Assembly: GCF_030247185.1 (NCBI RefSeq)
Contig: NC_080570.1
Span: 3,596,001-3,660,000, forward strand
Reading direction: 5' to 3'
DNA: 64,000 nt
From: Malaya genurostris
Lineage: Eukaryota > Arthropoda > Insecta > Diptera > Culicidae
Of the stretch, positions 60,180-64,000 are shown one piece after another. Below the pieces are notes generated by a model. That model saw only the letters and a list, made by a program, of their open reading frames with translations, ran no database searches and had not been told where the DNA came from. Position numbers and translations under genes: made by a program. How positions within the stretch are numbered: position 1 is the stretch's first letter; each line of letters opens with the position of its first letter.

Positions 60180-60960
60180 GTTTTTTGCTATTGGTCATTT
60201 TTATTTTGGTTTTAATCTTGCTACACTGAGGTTTTTTCATACGCAGTTTTTTATGCAGTTTTTTTAGACGGATTTCCGAAGTTACGCGGTTTTCTTGTTT
60301 TGTCTTAGGAATGCACGAAACGTCGAGATCTGGTGTTATCCCGAATTTTTTTAATGTCAACTGACAAATTTTCATTTTTTTTTTCAAAAAAATGTTTCAG
60401 ATTTTACAACGATTTCCGAAGTTACGCAGTCTCTACTTCTTCAAGTCCCATAATCGATTTGAAAAAAAATTTGAACTTTGACATCAGAATTTGTTTTCAT
60501 TTTGCGGGTTTTTTCCATAGTAACACGGTCACAAATTCAAAAGTCCCAAAGTCGATTAAAAAAAAAATTTTCAGGTTACATCACATCTGGACGTTCAATG
60601 CATTTCTAAGATATTTGGCATCAAAAAAATTGAATTCGTTTGTTTGGCGGTTTTTTTTTGCGCTGATTTCCGAAGTTATGCGGATTTCCGAAGTTACATG
60701 TTTTTTTGCGCGGTTTTTTTACGCGGTACTTATCTCCCACTTGAAAAAGACCTAAGACCTCCCAAAGTCTCAAATGTATGTGGCTAAATATATAGCACGA
60801 AAAGGTGCGACTTCGATAAAAGAAGAAGAAGAAAAACATAAGTTATTATCAGTACACTAAGGTCCCTTTTTATGCCGTCTTCTTTTATGCGAATTTTCAG
60901 AGTTATGCGACTTCCTTTCTGCGGTTTTTTATGCGAAGTTTCAGAGTTATGCGGTTTTTT
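60180..60960. repeat. Degenerate dispersed repeat ('ttacgcggttttt' type)
   Basis: Blocks such as 'tttccgaagttacgcgg', 'aatgcacgaaacgtcgagat' and 'tttctaagatatttggcatc' repeat and match 2.7-2.9, 16.3-16.8 and 22.8-23.1 kb. No conserved ORF. Confidence 0.6.
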
Positions 60961-63900
60961 ATGCGATACGTAAACTCGCTTAAAAATGATTTCAGTGTAT
61001 ATCTTTGCTATATCATATCAATAACAAAGGGTTTATGATACTACCTTGTTAGTGCCAATTGTATTATTTTACAAACTCTTTACTTTCAACTGCTGACAAA
61101 CATCATCTCGATTTCACAAATTTATCAATTTTCCTCTACCGCTAAACTGGGAACGAATCGACTGATTGTTGGTAATGTCAAACCAAAACTAGGCAAGCAC
61201 CATTGCATTCCCTCTCGGGGGGCTGAAAGAGGTGTTATTAACTGCAAATCCAAATTGCTCTTAATAGGAATGCTTGCACCGAAATGTGACCCAGAAATGC
61301 CTAAAATGTTCCACCGACAAGTGTTTGGTGCAATCGCAATGCTGGCACAGATTCCGTCCGTCCGTCCGTCCGTCCGACCGTCCGGCTGGGTGGACTAGGC
61401 CAAAACTGAAACGCGGTCGACCTGGCCAACAACCAACCAACCAACCAAACGAGGTGCACTGCCAAGAGGTGTGAAAATATGATGGATGAGCTTTGAAGGG
61501 GTTCCGGGGTTTGCTAAATTGTAATTAATTTTCAGTTATGAACATTTGTTTGTGTGTGTGTGAGAGTTGTATGTTTGGTGGCTTTTACTAGGGTCCAGGT
61601 AGACTATACTAGCGGATTCGGCTGGCGGTTTTACTGGATAGGCTCGATTTATGATGCAGAAAGCCATTGTACGATTGGAGGCGAGTTTAATTAGTGTTAT
61701 CGATTGTGATTTATGGAGTTCTGCCAGATGTAATCGATGTGATTATTTCCAATATGTTTGTGGAAGACCATTGTGTTTGGCTGCCTTCTCGCGATAGAAA
61801 CTCGTGTGAATAGTAAATTACTTTCGAGACAAATCACCGCCGAGCCTACCGGGTTCATAAAAAGAAACCCCAATCTGCTTAAATCTGATGTAACTTGCAC
61901 TTCCCAGCGGTAGATAGAAGATAGAGTCCGAGGCAAAAGTGAAACGGTGGAACCCATTGAATGTGGGAGAGACAGAGAGAGAGAGAGAGAGAAAGAAAAA
62001 GGAAAACAAACTGCGCGGAAAAACACACCAACCAAGTAGTTTGTGTTCAAAACCGCCTACTTTGCCTTTCGGTGCTGCCTCGTTCAAAGAAAACAAGTGA
62101 TCTTTAGCGTTCGCAGTAGGCATGTTGATAAGATCGCTTTCTCTCGGTTCGTTGGCTGTTGATGCAGCGCCAACCCGCACCGCACCGTCAAGCCGAATAA
62201 ACACAGCAATTTTTCGGGTGTCACCACCAACAGACATGAATCCGTTAGGGGCAACCGGTTCGTACCGGCTCCAGTAACTCCAGTGACCTAAAGCTCGGGT
62301 AAACGCGTCGCAGAACATGTTATAAATGACTTGAATTGCAATAAAAACCTGACTGGACAAATGACTGTGCGGACGGTGATGAGGTGCCGGTGGTGGTCAC
62401 AGAATGTTAACCACCCTTCACCACTTTGAATAAACGTGGTTCCAACAAAGCACATATCAGTAGCAGGCGGGGTTGACGACCAAAACAAAAATGCTGTTGT
62501 TTTTTTTTCACGTTGCTACGGTGACCACCCGGTGGCCGCAGTCGTGTGAGTGCCGGTGTTGCTTATGATGGAGATGATTATCGGATGATGTATGATGTGA
62601 CGACGACGACGACGACGAGGAGGGTTTACAGTCGGAATCCAAAAATTTGTCTGTGATGTAGTTTTTTGTTGTTGTTTTGGTTTAACTGGCCCATAAGTCA
62701 GCGCTTTGCTGCAGCAGGTCGGATAACAAACCGTGATTTATTTTTACATGACTAGGAGGATAAAAAATGTGGTTTCCAACATGTGTAACGGTTTTGTTGG
62801 GTGAAATATTGACCAAAAGTGTCTCGGTCCGGAATGAAAGATAATTGCTTTAGACTTGTCTGTTTTGAAACCATTTATACAATTTCCAGTGAACATTTGT
62901 TAAAGTGTCATATTTTGACACCAACCAAATTGCCCAATCTTGCGTTCGCGCCAGATAAAAATCCATGCCTACTGATTTCAGTACAGGATAGAAAAAAATA
63001 ATGACTCGTATTTGTTCTCGTTAATTCACCCCCGGAAAAGGATCTTCTGCTGGCGATTAAACCCAGTTTCACACGTTTCCATTGCTCTCTGGCACATCAC
63101 CGTCACCGTCAACCCCGAAGGTGACAGAATTCATGATTTTTGCTGAAATCTGCACCTGACTGAGAAACTGTCGGCTGGTGATGGTGGCAGTCGTCCGTCC
63201 GTCGGTAATTGCAGTGCTTTTCCGGCATCACACTGCCGTATGCCGTATGCAAAAACGTCGTCGTCATCCATCCCGACGGCACGAATCAGTCAGCTAGCCC
63301 ACGGCCCTGTCAGTCCCCACGTCTTTTGTCGTTTGCTTTCTTTGTGCACGAAAGCGTCGGCAATCGAAGGCAGTAGGCGATGGCGAATATCATGGCTTGC
63401 TTGCTTGAAAGAGCCGGAAAATGAAAGGTTACGTTGATACGATAATTTTTCCACCCTCAAGATCCAGGCCAGCAGGAAGGCAGTTTGCACTTTTACCTGC
63501 CGCCTTTACCCGCTCCCAACCGACACACACCCAACCCACGAAAGCGAAACTCAAATGGGTCAGTGAGATGTGATGGGAAAATGAGAATTTATTACTGGCT
63601 AAGGCTGCTCTTTAAATATTGAACATAGATTTTATGGTATGTTTCTTTGTTAGCTCATGAACTGCTGGCTGAGAATCGAACAAATCTCTTGTAAATTGGT
63701 TTGACTTTCACAGTGAAACTTCATTTCTCAGTGGAATTTGATTAGTCCACACTGATAAATATGAAAACAAATGCCAATGAAAAAAAGCCTTTTGAGTTAA
63801 AGAACGTAAGCTAAGTTCAACTAAACATAGCTAACGATTTGGTGTTCATGCAGTTCTATTAGGGGTTGACCGGGTTGACGGTTCAATGCATATGGCGCTG

Positions 63901-64000
63901 GTTTTACAAGCCTTGACTTGGGAAGATTCTTAGCGTCAGTAGTCATTATTCTGTACGCTATAAATCGGCTGCGAAGTCTGTTGAAACAGAAGGTTGAATT
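60961..64000. other. Intergenic or intronic, no gene recognised
   Basis: Less AT-rich than most of the window, particularly 61.1-61.5 and 62.0-63.6 kb, yet no convincing exon. Small repeats: (TCCG)n at about 61354-61380, (GA)n at about 61973-61991, (ACG)n at about 62600-62617. This could be regulatory DNA or hold an upstream exon of the cadherin. Confidence 0.35.

Noticed and set aside
58608..60267. Two very long frames of (Leu-Asp)n and (Ile-Leu)n
   Set aside because: They arise because a stop-free hexamer is repeated; no conserved protein is expected and the unit count is the only signal.
1..64000. CRISPR arrays, bacterial operons or riboswitches
   Set aside because: The tandem arrays have no spacer pattern, and the genes are spliced insect genes.

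Overview
This window comes from an insect nuclear genome, most likely a mosquito of the culicine type. Three things point there: a delta-class glutathione S-transferase (GST) cluster with the mosquito GSTD1 alternative terminal-exon layout, short (55-70 bp) introns in otherwise repeat-swollen DNA, and a load of MITEs, tRNA-derived SINE-like copies and decayed Tc1/mariner elements. No bacterial or viral genes were seen. All calls are read from the sequence; no database search was run.

Layout. 0.47-1.25 kb: a small minus-strand gene for a secreted or membrane protein of unknown function, with a readable TATA/initiator promoter. 3.6-5.3 kb: dispersed repeat. 5.6-7.2 kb: a four-coding-exon delta GST (GSTD7-like) on the minus strand. 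8.5-20.4 kb: repeats (a TA-flanked inverted-repeat element, a Mutator-like MITE, a 159-bp hairpin, a decayed mariner-like element) with little else. 20.4-26.4 kb: the GSTD1 gene, with one shared N-terminal exon and three complete alternative C-terminal exons. 27.4-32.4 kb: hAT MITE, transposase remnant, fold-back element. 33.2-33.8 kb: an intronless delta GST. 34.2-47.5 kb (probably to 51.8 kb): a large minus-strand protocadherin-15-family cadherin gene, tail to tail with the intronless GST. 48.4-60.2 kb: an unusual concentration of tandem repeats, including a degenerate 2-kb array, a 1.1-kb heptamer array and a 1.4-kb GATCTT hexamer array. 60.2-64 kb: no gene recognised.

Function. The five GST products (GSTD7-like, three GSTD1 isoforms and the intronless GST) would conjugate glutathione to electrophiles, and delta GSTs are associated with detoxification in mosquitoes. 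The cadherin is an independent adhesion gene. Its membrane-proximal region and C-terminal -TSL tail resemble vertebrate PCDH15, suggesting an apical or microvillar, PDZ-anchored role. The most informative points are the GSTD1 terminal-exon choice, the cadherin's missing ATG and PDZ-type tail, and the shared ancestry suggested between a Mutator-like MITE's inverted repeats and the 2-kb array inside the cadherin intron.
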